Shown here in pieces: positions 15,338-19,486 of a stretch of 22,666 bases of DNA; position 1 is the first letter of the stretch, and each line of letters starts with the position of its first letter. The notes under the pieces were generated by a model, which was given only the letters and a program-made list of their open reading frames with translations, searched no databases and was not told the origin of the DNA. Made by a program: the position numbers and the translations under genes. Origin of the DNA: a virus; IMG/VR virus record IMGVR_UViG_3300036945_000353, positions 1-22,666 of that record. One strand, written 5' to 3'.

Positions 15338-15612
15338 TGGAATTTGTCGAATATGAAAATGGTAATGGTATGCAGTTGGGTCCACTACTTACTACTTTTG
15401 CCAGCAGTTCCAAACCTGGCAAATCAATTATGATGGACCGTGTGATGGCTGATGAAATTGCTCGGATCAACCCTGTTGAGGTATTGAGTGAGTTTGAACA
15501 AGATTGCCAAGGCGCTATCGTCTATTGGATGCTTAACACAACTTCTGTCAACACGTATGGTATGGACATGAAAGAAGTGATTAAACTCTTTTGGAACGAA
15601 AGGCTGAACTGA
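15337..15612 (+). CDS. Small protein of unknown function ending in ERLN
   Basis: The product has 91 residues. It has a Gly/Ser-rich N-terminus (Y-E-N-G-N-G-M-Q-L-G-P-L) and a helical C-terminal part (M-D-M-K-E-V-I-K-L-F-W-N-E-R-L-N). It overlaps its neighbours at both ends (TAATG upstream, TGATG downstream). The C-terminal F-W-N-E-R-L-N almost repeats the end of the next protein. The AAAGG coding for part of that tail is also the ribosome-binding site of the next gene. No function is recognised. Confidence 0.7.
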   Translation: MEFVEYENGNGMQLGPLLTTFASSSKPGKSIMMDRVMADEIARINPVEVLSEFEQDCQGAIVYWMLNTTSVNTYGMDMKEVIKLFWNERLN

Positions 15613-15854
15613 TGACTCCTGATGCAAAAGTCTCGTATGATCGTTTCCTAAAACGTAAGGAATTAATGGATATTGAATGGGATGATACTACTCTGCAAGA
15701 GTGTGCTCGTGTCCGTGCTAGAGATGTTCGATCAGACTTTGAGATCCAAGTCAAGCAAGAAATTGATGCTTGGATCAAGAAACAACCTGCTCACAGATCG
15801 TGGGCTACTCCTGCAAAATCTGCACAAGAATTCTGGAAAGAAAGGCTAAACTAA
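15612..15854 (+). CDS. Small charged protein of unknown function ending in ERLN
   Basis: The product has 80 residues, rich in Arg, Lys, Asp and Glu: M-T-P-D-A-K-V-S-Y-D-R-F-L-K-R-K, then E-C-A-R-V-R-A-R-D-V-R-S-D-F-E-I. Its end, E-F-W-K-E-R-L-N, mirrors the upstream protein. The ATG at 15612 is chosen over 15591 because it overlaps the upstream stop and follows AAAGG. The stop overlaps the next ATG (TAATG). It is probably translated by coupling; the function is not recognised. Confidence 0.7.
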   Translation: MTPDAKVSYDRFLKRKELMDIEWDDTTLQECARVRARDVRSDFEIQVKQEIDAWIKKQPAHRSWATPAKSAQEFWKERLN

Positions 15855-16066
15855 TGGCAAATCAAGTAAACAACAATAACAATAGTGGAATTGGCTTTTT
15901 GGGCCTGTTGACTATTCTGTTTATTGGGCTTAAACTGACTGGGTACATCACTTGGTCGTGGTGGTGGGTGCTTTCCCCATTGTGGATCGGCTTTGCAACA
16001 GCGCTCGGAATTGTTGTTTTTGCATTTATTATTGCCTTTGCTTGGGCATATGTCACTGGTAAGTAA
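15854..16066 (+). CDS. Small membrane protein with two transmembrane helices
   Basis: The product has 70 residues. After a polar start (M-A-N-Q-V-N-N-N-N-N-S-G) it has a first membrane helix (I-G-F-L-G-L-L-T-I-L-F-I-G-L-K-L), a Trp-rich turn (I-T-W-S-W-W-W-V-L-S-P-L-W) and a second helix (A-L-G-I-V-V-F-A-F-I-I-A-F-A-W-A). From memory, similar Asn-led, Trp-rich two-helix proteins are common in tailed phages and unassigned. It is not near the lysis genes, so a holin role is unlikely. It is translationally coupled to the gene before it. Confidence 0.75.
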   Translation: MANQVNNNNNSGIGFLGLLTILFIGLKLTGYITWSWWWVLSPLWIGFATALGIVVFAFIIAFAWAYVTGK

Positions 16067-16597
16067 ATGTTAACAGATCCTAAAGCGATTGAAGTGTTTA
16101 ATGTTTTGATTAAAGCTGGATTAATTCCCAGCGAAGGTCAGTTTGAAATTACAGAAGAAATATTGCAAGCTTCATATGAGACTTATCCAAAACTTTATCC
16201 ACCCAAAACATATAAACAACTAAAACCAAAAGAGATTGATTACATCAAACGTTTAGCTGCTATGAATTTAACTAAATTAAACAAGCAGAGGGCAAATGAT
16301 GAGTCTGTAGTTAAAACTTCAAGCGGTCGGTTGTCTATAGAGTGTGGCTTTGTTTATGTCATTTCAAACCCTGCTTATGAAGGTTATTATAAAGTTGGGA
16401 TTACAAACAACATTCAAAGCCGATTAGCATCTTATCAAACCTATGATCCTTTAAAAAGATTTAAAGTGGAGCATTATAGGTTTGTGTCTAATAGGCGAGA
16501 AGTCGAAAAACAAATTCTACAATCTTTCAATAAAGACCTTGTTAAAGGTGAGTGGGTTAATAGCGATGAAGTAAAAGCTATTATCGTCGGCTTATAA
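16067..16597 (+). CDS. T5orf172/MUG113-type GIY-YIG-related protein
   Basis: The product has 176 residues. The N-terminal ~85 residues are helical and Lys/Pro-rich. The C-terminal half begins C-G-F-V-Y-V-I-S-N-P and continues Y-K-V-G-I-T-N-N-I-Q-S-R-L-A-S-Y-Q, the GIY-YIG-like core with the conserved Arg. A later Glu lies in R-R-E-V-E-K-Q-I-L, and the end K-G-E-W-V-N-S-D-E-V-K-A-I-I is typical of T5orf172/MUG113 domains. The domain is a nuclease fold found in many phages and in abortive-infection genes. The N-terminal part could confer DNA binding. The start follows the membrane-protein stop directly, and a late box overlaps its stop. Catalytic activity is plausible but unproven. Confidence 0.75.
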   Translation: MLTDPKAIEVFNVLIKAGLIPSEGQFEITEEILQASYETYPKLYPPKTYKQLKPKEIDYIKRLAAMNLTKLNKQRANDESVVKTSSGRLSIECGFVYVISNPAYEGYYKVGITNNIQSRLASYQTYDPLKRFKVEHYRFVSNRREVEKQILQSFNKDLVKGEWVNSDEVKAIIVGL

Positions 16598-16600
16598 ATA
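16593..16600 (+). promoter_or_regulatory. Late promoter box TATAAATA at the head of the tRNA cluster
   Basis: A perfect octamer overlaps the stop of the preceding gene and lies 15 bases upstream of the first tRNA-like element. It may make the first part of the tRNA cluster a late transcript. Confidence 0.55.
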
Positions 16601-16614
16601 GATTGTAACAAATT

Positions 16615-16702
16615 GCTTCCTGTCCCACCATGGTCGTTCTAAGGCCTTGACGTTAAATAGGTGGATGGACGTCACGGGGTTCGATGCCTCCAGGGAGCTC
16701 CA
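16615..16702 (+). tRNA. tRNA-like element, probable anticodon TCT (Arg), no normal D-arm
   Basis: A 7-bp acceptor (GCTTCCT/AGGGAGC) with encoded CCA and a T-arm with loop TTCGATG define the ends. Inside, GGTC-GTTCTAA-GGCC forms an anticodon arm with TCT. Only nine bases separate it from the acceptor, so there is no D-arm, and a long hairpin (TGACGT/ACGTCA) takes the variable-loop position. CCACC near the 5' end could instead pair with GGTGG. It is either a highly derived tRNA or a tRNA-like RNA. Confidence 0.5.
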
Positions 16703-16710
16703 ATAACAAT

Positions 16711-16786
16711 GCCCGTGTAGGCCAAAGGTAGAGTCAGAAGACTTAAAATCTTTACAGTGTCGGTTCGAGTCCGACCACGGGTACCA
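16711..16786 (+). tRNA. tRNA with anticodon TAA (Leu by anticodon)
   Basis: Acceptor GCCCGTG/CACGGGT, anticodon stem GAAGA/TCTTT with loop CTTAAAA, T-arm GTCGG-TTCGAGT-CCGAC, and encoded CCA. Anticodon TAA reads UUA. The variable loop has only five bases, whereas bacterial tRNA-Leu normally has a long variable arm, so charging by LeuRS is not certain. Confidence 0.8.
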
Positions 16787-16805
16787 AATTTAAATGAGGT
16801 CTAAT

Positions 16806-16943
16806 ATGTCTAGTACAGAGTATGCCGAACTTGCAGGTCTGAAAATTGCACTTAGCAATATTATGGTAAACCATAAATCAGATAGTCAATGTGCAGCTGA
16901 TTGGATTAAAGGTCGTATTAAACAACTTGAAAGTATGAAATAG
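16806..16943 (+). CDS. Small protein of unknown function between tRNAs
   Basis: The product has 45 residues (M-S-S-T-E-Y-A-E-L-A-G-L-K-I-A-L-S-N-I-M), is helical and contains a single Cys and Trp (Q-C-A-A-D-W-I-K-G-R-I-K). GAGGT lies 5 bases upstream of the ATG, in the same GAGGTCTAATATG leader as the gene at 14889. Its last codons and stop lie within a perfect 20-bp tandem duplication. It sits between a tRNA and a tRNA-like element. No function is recognised. Confidence 0.65.
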   Translation: MSSTEYAELAGLKIALSNIMVNHKSDSQCAADWIKGRIKQLESMK

Positions 16944-16970
16944 AAATTACAAGTATGAAATAGAAATTAC
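16931..16970 (+). repeat. Perfect 20-bp tandem duplication
   Basis: AAGTATGAAATAGAAATTAC occurs twice head to tail. The first copy contains the last codons and TAG stop of the gene at 16806; the second copy abuts the tRNA-like element at 16971. It looks like a recent replication-slippage or insertion event. Confidence 0.95.
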
Positions 16971-17058
16971 GGAAGTGGGCGTTAGACGCAAGAGGGCCTT
17001 ATACACCCTTCAGCAGTAGATGACTGTTCTCGACTAGGAGCGTAACCTAGCACTTCTA
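16971..17058 (+). tRNA. tRNA-like element with long variable arm, anticodon uncertain
   Basis: Acceptor GGAAGTG/CACTTCT, D-stem GCG/CGC, a 6-bp variable arm (AGCAGT/ACTGTT) and a T-stem CTAGG/CCTAG. The T-loop is AGCGTAA, not TTCGANN. The anticodon stem closes as GGG/CCC around a nine-base loop CCTTATACA, so the anticodon could be TAT or TTA. CCA is not encoded. It is tRNA-shaped but may not be a working tRNA. Confidence 0.45.
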
Positions 17059-17063
17059 CATAG

Positions 17064-17123
17064 AGAACAAGATTTGTATAAATAGTACTGAATAGGTAAA
17101 CCTAGGAGTACAAATCTTGTTCT
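17064..17123 (+). promoter_or_regulatory. Hairpin with internal late promoter controlling the homing endonuclease
   Basis: A perfect 15-bp inverted repeat (AGAACAAGATTTGTA 17064-17078; reverse complement 17109-17123) encloses a 30-base loop. The right arm contains the TTG start codon (17117) and the loop end holds the AGGAG ribosome-binding site (17104-17108). A TATAAATA late box (17077-17084) spans the end of the left arm. Long transcripts can fold and hide the start; transcripts from the late box would begin after the left arm and leave it open. This mirrors T4 I-TevI control. Confidence 0.8.
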
Positions 17124-17632
17124 ATACAATCTACCAGATCACTAATCTTCTTGATGGTAAGGTCTATATTGGTAAACACCAGACTAAAACCCTTAACGAT
17201 GGTTACATGGGCTCTGGTAAGCATCTAAAACACTCTCAGGCCAAACACGGAATCGAGAACTTCAAGAAAGAAATTCTCTTCCAATTTGATAATGAAGACG
17301 AGATGAACGCCAAAGAAGCTGAACTTGTGACAGAAGAGTTTTGTTTAAAAGAAGACAACTACAATCTTTGCCCTGGTGGGCAAGGTGGTTGGGGTTACAT
17401 CAATCAAAATAATTTAACACCACGAATGTTGGGAAAAAAACAGAGTGATAAACAAAAGGATATTTCGTCCTCTTTAATCTCTGAGAGAAACAAAACCGGC
17501 AAAACTTCTGAGTCAATGAAGAAATATTATGCCAATAATGATCATCCTTGGGTTGGTCGCAAGCACAGTGAAGAAACAAAAGCTAAAATGCGTGAAACTC
17601 GTAGACTTAAGAAACTTGGTTCTCTGGTGTAA
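17117..17632 (+). CDS. GIY-YIG homing endonuclease with NUMOD3 repeats (SegA/SegE type)
   Basis: The product has 171 residues. GIY-YIG core: Y-T-I-Y-Q-I-T-N (residues 3-10), V-Y-I-G-K-H, G-Y-M-G-S-G-K-H, the catalytic Glu in A-K-E-A-E-L-V and the terminal Asn in N-Y-N-L-C-P-G-G-Q-G-G. Two NUMOD3-type DNA-binding motifs follow (M-L-G-K-K-Q-S-D-K-Q-K and V-G-R-K-H-S-E-E-T-K-A-K-M-R-E). The start is a TTG, preceded by AGGAG at 8 bases and locked in a hairpin. The last five codons including the stop are also the first 15 bases of tRNA-Met. The gene lies between tRNA-type elements, consistent with a freestanding homing gene that inserted beside a tRNA. Confidence 0.9.
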   Translation: MFYTIYQITNLLDGKVYIGKHQTKTLNDGYMGSGKHLKHSQAKHGIENFKKEILFQFDNEDEMNAKEAELVTEEFCLKEDNYNLCPGGQGGWGYINQNNLTPRMLGKKQSDKQKDISSSLISERNKTGKTSESMKKYYANNDHPWVGRKHSEETKAKMRETRRLKKLGSLV

Positions 17633-17693
17633 AGGTTAGCACTAAGCGCTCATAACGCTTCAGGTCAGAGTTCGAGTCTCTGGGGAACTACCA
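17618..17693 (+). tRNA. tRNA-Met (anticodon CAT)
   Basis: Acceptor GGTTCTC/GGGAACT, D-stem GTGT/GCAC, anticodon arm AAGCG-CTCATAA-CGCTT, T-arm CAGAG-TTCGAGT-CTCTG, CCA encoded. The 5' acceptor strand overlaps the 3' end of the homing endonuclease by 15 bases. CAT could also be an Ile tRNA if the C is modified to lysidine. Confidence 0.88.
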
Positions 17694-17731
17694 GCTCTTG
17701 ATCGTAGGTTCAAATCCGAGTGGGAGCACCA
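17694..17731 (+). pseudogene. tRNA remnant: acceptor and T-arm only
   Basis: GCTCTTG pairs with TGGGAGC (three G-U pairs), followed by A and CCA; between them lie only three bases and a T-arm-like segment (GTAGG-TTCAAAT-CCGAG, two mismatches). D and anticodon arms are absent. It follows the CCA of tRNA-Met directly and is probably a deletion scar, though the minihelix could still be processed. Confidence 0.55.
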
Positions 17732-17737
17732 TAAATA
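17730..17737 (+). promoter_or_regulatory. Possible late promoter box (CATAAATA)
   Basis: A one-base variant of TATAAATA follows the tRNA remnant and precedes the gene at 17764 by 27 bases. The evidence is similarity and position only. Confidence 0.35.
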
Positions 17738-17763
17738 CTCTTGTATATAACAGGAGGTCTATT

Positions 17764-17934
17764 ATGCCAAAATATGCTATCGAACGTAATGATGAATTAG
17801 TTTGTCAAGTTGTATTTCTAGGAAAAGGTTTATATAGACAAAAAGATATAGTGACTCTACTGTTTGATGATATGAAAAAAGCACAAGAAATTTCTATTAT
17901 TTTAAATGGCAAAGTTGTTGAATATAAAGTATAA
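17764..17934 (+). CDS. Small beta-rich protein of unknown function
   Basis: The product has 56 residues (M-P-K-Y-A-I-E-R-N-D-E-L-V-C-Q-V-V-F-L-G-K-G-L), followed by D-I-V-T-L-L-F-D-D-M-K-K-A-Q-E-I and ending N-G-K-V-V-E-Y-K-V. A strong AGGAGGT at 17752-17758 fixes the ATG at 17764; the longer open frame upstream runs through the tRNA remnant and is not real. It lies 12 bases before the Dps-like gene, so the two are probably one transcript. No family is recognised. Confidence 0.7.
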   Translation: MPKYAIERNDELVCQVVFLGKGLYRQKDIVTLLFDDMKKAQEISIILNGKVVEYKV

Positions 17935-17946
17935 GAAGGAAATATC

Positions 17947-18381
17947 ATGGAACCACTAGTCGAACAATTGAAAGTAGTACAAGCAACTGCTTTTTCACTC
18001 TATCTAAAAGCACATAATTTTCATTGGAATATAACTGGTCCTGATTTTATTCAGTATCATTCATTTCTACAAACTGTCTATGATCAGATCTTTGAATCAG
18101 TAGATGCATATGCAGAAAAGGTCCGAACATTAGATGCATTTGTGCCTGGATCATTGCAACGTTTTTCTGATTTGACTAAAATACAAGACACGTTTGTCGT
18201 ACCATCAGCTTTAACTATGTTAATGATATTGGCTTCAGACAATGATATTCTTATCACAGAACTATATAAGACTGATGTAATTTGTGAAGCAATGAATCAA
18301 CGCGGTATTCAGAACTTTATTCAAGGTCAGATTGAAGCACATGAAAAACTTCGTTGGATGCTAAAAAGTTTTAACAAATAA
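17947..18381 (+). CDS. Dps/ferritin-like protein
   Basis: The product has 144 residues. The first helix has K-A-H-N-F-H-W-N-I-T-G-P-D-F (His23, His26), the Dps signature. H38 follows in Y-H-S-F, then D53 and E57 in V-D-A-Y-A-E-K-V-R, matching the intersubunit ferroxidase ligands H, H, D, E; the Asp usually found four residues after the second His is Gln42. Known Dps proteins form 12-mers that oxidise and store iron and shield DNA from peroxide. A Lys-rich N-terminal tail for DNA binding is absent. AAGGA precedes the ATG. An early promoter begins right after the stop. A role in oxidative protection of phage DNA or iron handling is plausible. Confidence 0.85.
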   Translation: MEPLVEQLKVVQATAFSLYLKAHNFHWNITGPDFIQYHSFLQTVYDQIFESVDAYAEKVRTLDAFVPGSLQRFSDLTKIQDTFVVPSALTMLMILASDNDILITELYKTDVICEAMNQRGIQNFIQGQIEAHEKLRWMLKSFNK

Positions 18382-18392
18382 CAAAATAGTTG

Positions 18393-18421
18393 TTGACATC
18401 CGAACAAATTTAGTATAAATA
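18393..18421 (+). promoter_or_regulatory. Overlapping early (TTGACA) and late (TATAAATA) promoter
   Basis: TTGACA (18393-18398) with the AAAATAGTTG extension is followed by TATAAATA (18414-18421), which is both a late octamer and a -10 match. The spacer to TATAAA is 15 bases rather than the 17 of the other copies. It drives a short unit ending at the terminator near 18600. Confidence 0.7.
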
Positions 18422-18447
18422 GATATATGAAATACACAGAGGTAACA

Positions 18448-18537
18448 ATGCTTTCCCATCAACCAAATATGATTAAACGCTCATATCGTCCGACACAGTG
18501 CGGCGAGTGGTTTATGGTACAAGAGGGCAATATGTAA
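18448..18537 (+). CDS. Candidate 29-residue microprotein
   Basis: The ORF encodes M-L-S-H-Q-P-N-M-I-K-R-S-Y-R-P-T-Q-C-G-E and a short Trp/Phe-containing tail (W-F-M-V-Q-E-G-N-M). AGAGGT lies 5 bases upstream of the ATG. An in-frame ATG at 18427 would add seven residues but lies at the expected transcription start. It is the only ORF in a short unit bounded by its own promoter and terminator, so the RNA may instead be a small regulatory RNA. Coding is supported by the ribosome-binding site and the frame only. Confidence 0.5.
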   Translation: MLSHQPNMIKRSYRPTQCGEWFMVQEGNM

Positions 18538-18563
18538 ATATAGGTTAAGAATTACCTTATTAC

Positions 18564-18602
18564 AAAGCCCTCCGGACACACAGTCTTGGAGGGCTTTTTT
18601 AT
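18564..18602 (+). terminator. Strong Rho-independent terminator
   Basis: AAGCCCTCC pairs with GGAGGGCTT, with a second inner stem (GGAC/GTCT), followed by six T. It ends the short unit started at 18393 and insulates it from the tRNA cluster downstream. Confidence 0.92.
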
Positions 18603-18604
18603 AC

Positions 18605-18676
18605 GGTGACACCAAGTGGTTTGGACAGGTCTCTCATAAGGATCTAGGAAGAGCTCGACTCTCTTTGTCACTACCA
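18605..18676 (+). tRNA. tRNA-like element, anticodon CAT (Met or Ile), abnormal D-arm
   Basis: Acceptor GGTGACA/TGTCACT with encoded CCA, anticodon arm with loop CTCATAA (CAT) and T-arm AAGAG-CTCGACT-CTCTT. The D region is short: CCAA/TTGG directly after the acceptor, with no 8-9 linker. T-loop position 54 is C. If functional with lysidine at C34 it would read AUA. Confidence 0.65.
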
Positions 18677-18686
18677 AAAATAGTTG

Positions 18687-18715
18687 TTGACATATGCTTT
18701 TAAATGATATATGGT
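18687..18715 (+). promoter_or_regulatory. Early promoter for the main tRNA cluster
   Basis: TTGACA (18687-18692), a 17-base spacer and TATGGT (18710-18715), with the AAAATAGTTG extension. Transcription should begin near 18722, at the start of a structured leader. Confidence 0.8.
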
Positions 18716-18721
18716 AACAAT

Positions 18722-18804
18722 GTAGGGAACGAAGAGATCATATCAATCTTCCCTTGCTCTTTTAAAATTTAGAAATAGTCTTAGAGGAAACTCGATAATA
18801 GACT
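18722..18804 (+). other. Structured RNA leader without a gene
   Basis: The expected transcript start is followed by a hairpin AGGGAA (18724-18729)/TTCCCT (18749-18754), then by AGTCT (18777-18781)/AGACT (18800-18804) enclosing GAG-GAAA-CTC with a GNRA tetraloop. No ORF with a ribosome-binding site is seen. It leads directly into the long-stem RNA at 18813. Confidence 0.5.
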
Positions 18805-18812
18805 GGAAACAG

Positions 18813-18923
18813 ATTCTGTTTTCACATGCACAATAAGCCCATTGTAGCTACTGGGTAGTGGAACTATATAGTCATTGACAAGAAAACACGTTCGATTCGT
18901 GATTGTGCAGCTGAAAACAGAAT
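18813..18923 (+). ncRNA. Long-stem RNA enclosing a tRNA-like core
   Basis: ATTCTGTTTTC at the 5' end pairs with GAAAACAGAAT at the 3' end (11 bp), then one more pair, two mismatches and a 7-bp stem TGCACAA/TTGTGCA. The core has a CCCA/TGGG hairpin, a self-complementary ACTATATAGT and a T-arm-like CACG-TTCGATT-CGTG. No convincing anticodon and no CCA. It lies one base before tRNA-Cys. It may be a degenerate tRNA or a tRNA-like non-coding RNA. Confidence 0.6.
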
Positions 18924-18924
18924 T

Positions 18925-19006
18925 GGTCGGTGGCCCGGATGGTAAGGGGCGGGATTGCAAATCCCAGGCACGAAAGTAGTGAGTTCAATTCTCACATCGA
19001 CCTCCA
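18925..19006 (+). tRNA. tRNA-Cys (anticodon GCA)
   Basis: Acceptor GGTCGGT/ATCGACC, anticodon loop TTGCAAA on stem GGGA/TCCC, T-arm GTGAG-TTCAATT-CTCAC, discriminator T and encoded CCA. The variable region is about 12 bases, longer than normal for tRNA-Cys. Confidence 0.88.
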
Positions 19007-19012
19007 AGATAT

Positions 19013-19086
19013 GTTGGTAAAGTGTTATGGTAGCACGGCGGTCTCCAAAACCGCAAGCCAGAGTTCGACTCTCTGTACCTTCGCCA
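19013..19086 (+). tRNA. tRNA-Trp (anticodon CCA)
   Basis: D-arm GTG/CAC, anticodon arm GCGGT-CTCCAAA-ACCGC, T-arm CAGAG-TTCGACT-CTCTG, discriminator G and CCA. The acceptor GTTGGTA/TACCTTC has two T-T mismatches at pairs 2-71 and 3-70. Confidence 0.82.
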
Positions 19087-19093
19087 AAATTGT

Positions 19094-19168
19094 TGGGAAG
19101 TAGCCAAGTGGTAAGGCAACGCACTTTGAATGCGTGTATCGTAGGTTCGACCCCTACCTTCCCAGCCA
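19094..19168 (+). tRNA. tRNA-Gln (anticodon TTG)
   Basis: Perfect acceptor TGGGAAG/CTTCCCA, anticodon arm ACGCA-CTTTGAA-TGCGT, T-arm GTAGG-TTCGACC-CCTAC, discriminator G and CCA. The structure is fully regular. Confidence 0.93.
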
Positions 19169-19177
19169 AATAATAAT

Positions 19178-19254
19178 CAGTCCGTAGCTCAATTTGGTGG
19201 AGTGCCGCCCTTGGAAGGCGGAGGTTGGAGGTTCAAATCCTCTCGGACTGACCA
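19178..19254 (+). tRNA. tRNA-Pro (anticodon TGG)
   Basis: Perfect acceptor CAGTCCG/CGGACTG, anticodon arm CCGCC-CTTGGAA-GGCGG, T-arm GGAGG-TTCAAAT-CCTCT, discriminator A and CCA. Confidence 0.93.
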
Positions 19255-19271
19255 CTGACCAAAAATAGTTG

Positions 19272-19300
19272 TTGACATTGTGTTTTGTCTGTGTTATAAA
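19272..19300 (+). promoter_or_regulatory. Early promoter, AAAATAGTTG-TTGACAT family
   Basis: TTGACA (19272-19277), a 17-base spacer and TATAAA (19295-19300), with the AAAATAGTTG extension, directly after tRNA-Pro. It drives three small genes and probably the following tRNAs. Confidence 0.82.
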
Positions 19301-19324
19301 GTAAATGTAACAGAGGATATGAAG

Positions 19325-19471
19325 ATGAACAACAATGATCAAACAGTTCGGATTAACGAATTGCTAATGCAAGATTTAAAAGATATGTATCTAGGTAAAA
19401 TTATCTATGCATCTATTGCAAGTGTTTCATTGATGATTAATGTTATTCTTTTATATCTCTTAATGTCATAA
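19325..19471 (+). CDS. Small single-pass membrane protein
   Basis: The product has 48 residues: a polar N-terminus (M-N-N-N-D-Q-T-V-R-I-N-E-L-L-M-Q-D-L-K-D-M) followed by a hydrophobic C-terminal helix (I-Y-A-S-I-A-S-V-S-L-M-I-N-V-I-L-L-Y-L-L) ending at the stop. AGAGG at 19312-19316 gives good spacing to ATG 19325; the ATG at 19319 is too close. Tail-anchored topology is expected. It is the first gene behind the early promoter at 19272. No family is recognised. Confidence 0.65.
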   Translation: MNNNDQTVRINELLMQDLKDMYLGKIIYASIASVSLMINVILLYLLMS

Positions 19472-19486
19472 CAACAAGGAAAGAAA

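Noticed and set aside
15854-16066. Two-helix membrane protein as the holin
   Set aside because: It lies far from the lysis genes, in an early accessory run; the protein at 8881 next to the spanins is a better candidate.
18864-19342. Minus-strand ORFs with motifs such as GVEPT and RGFEPP
   Set aside because: These are reverse translations of the tRNA genes Cys, Trp, Gln and Pro, a well-known artefact; no ribosome-binding sites.
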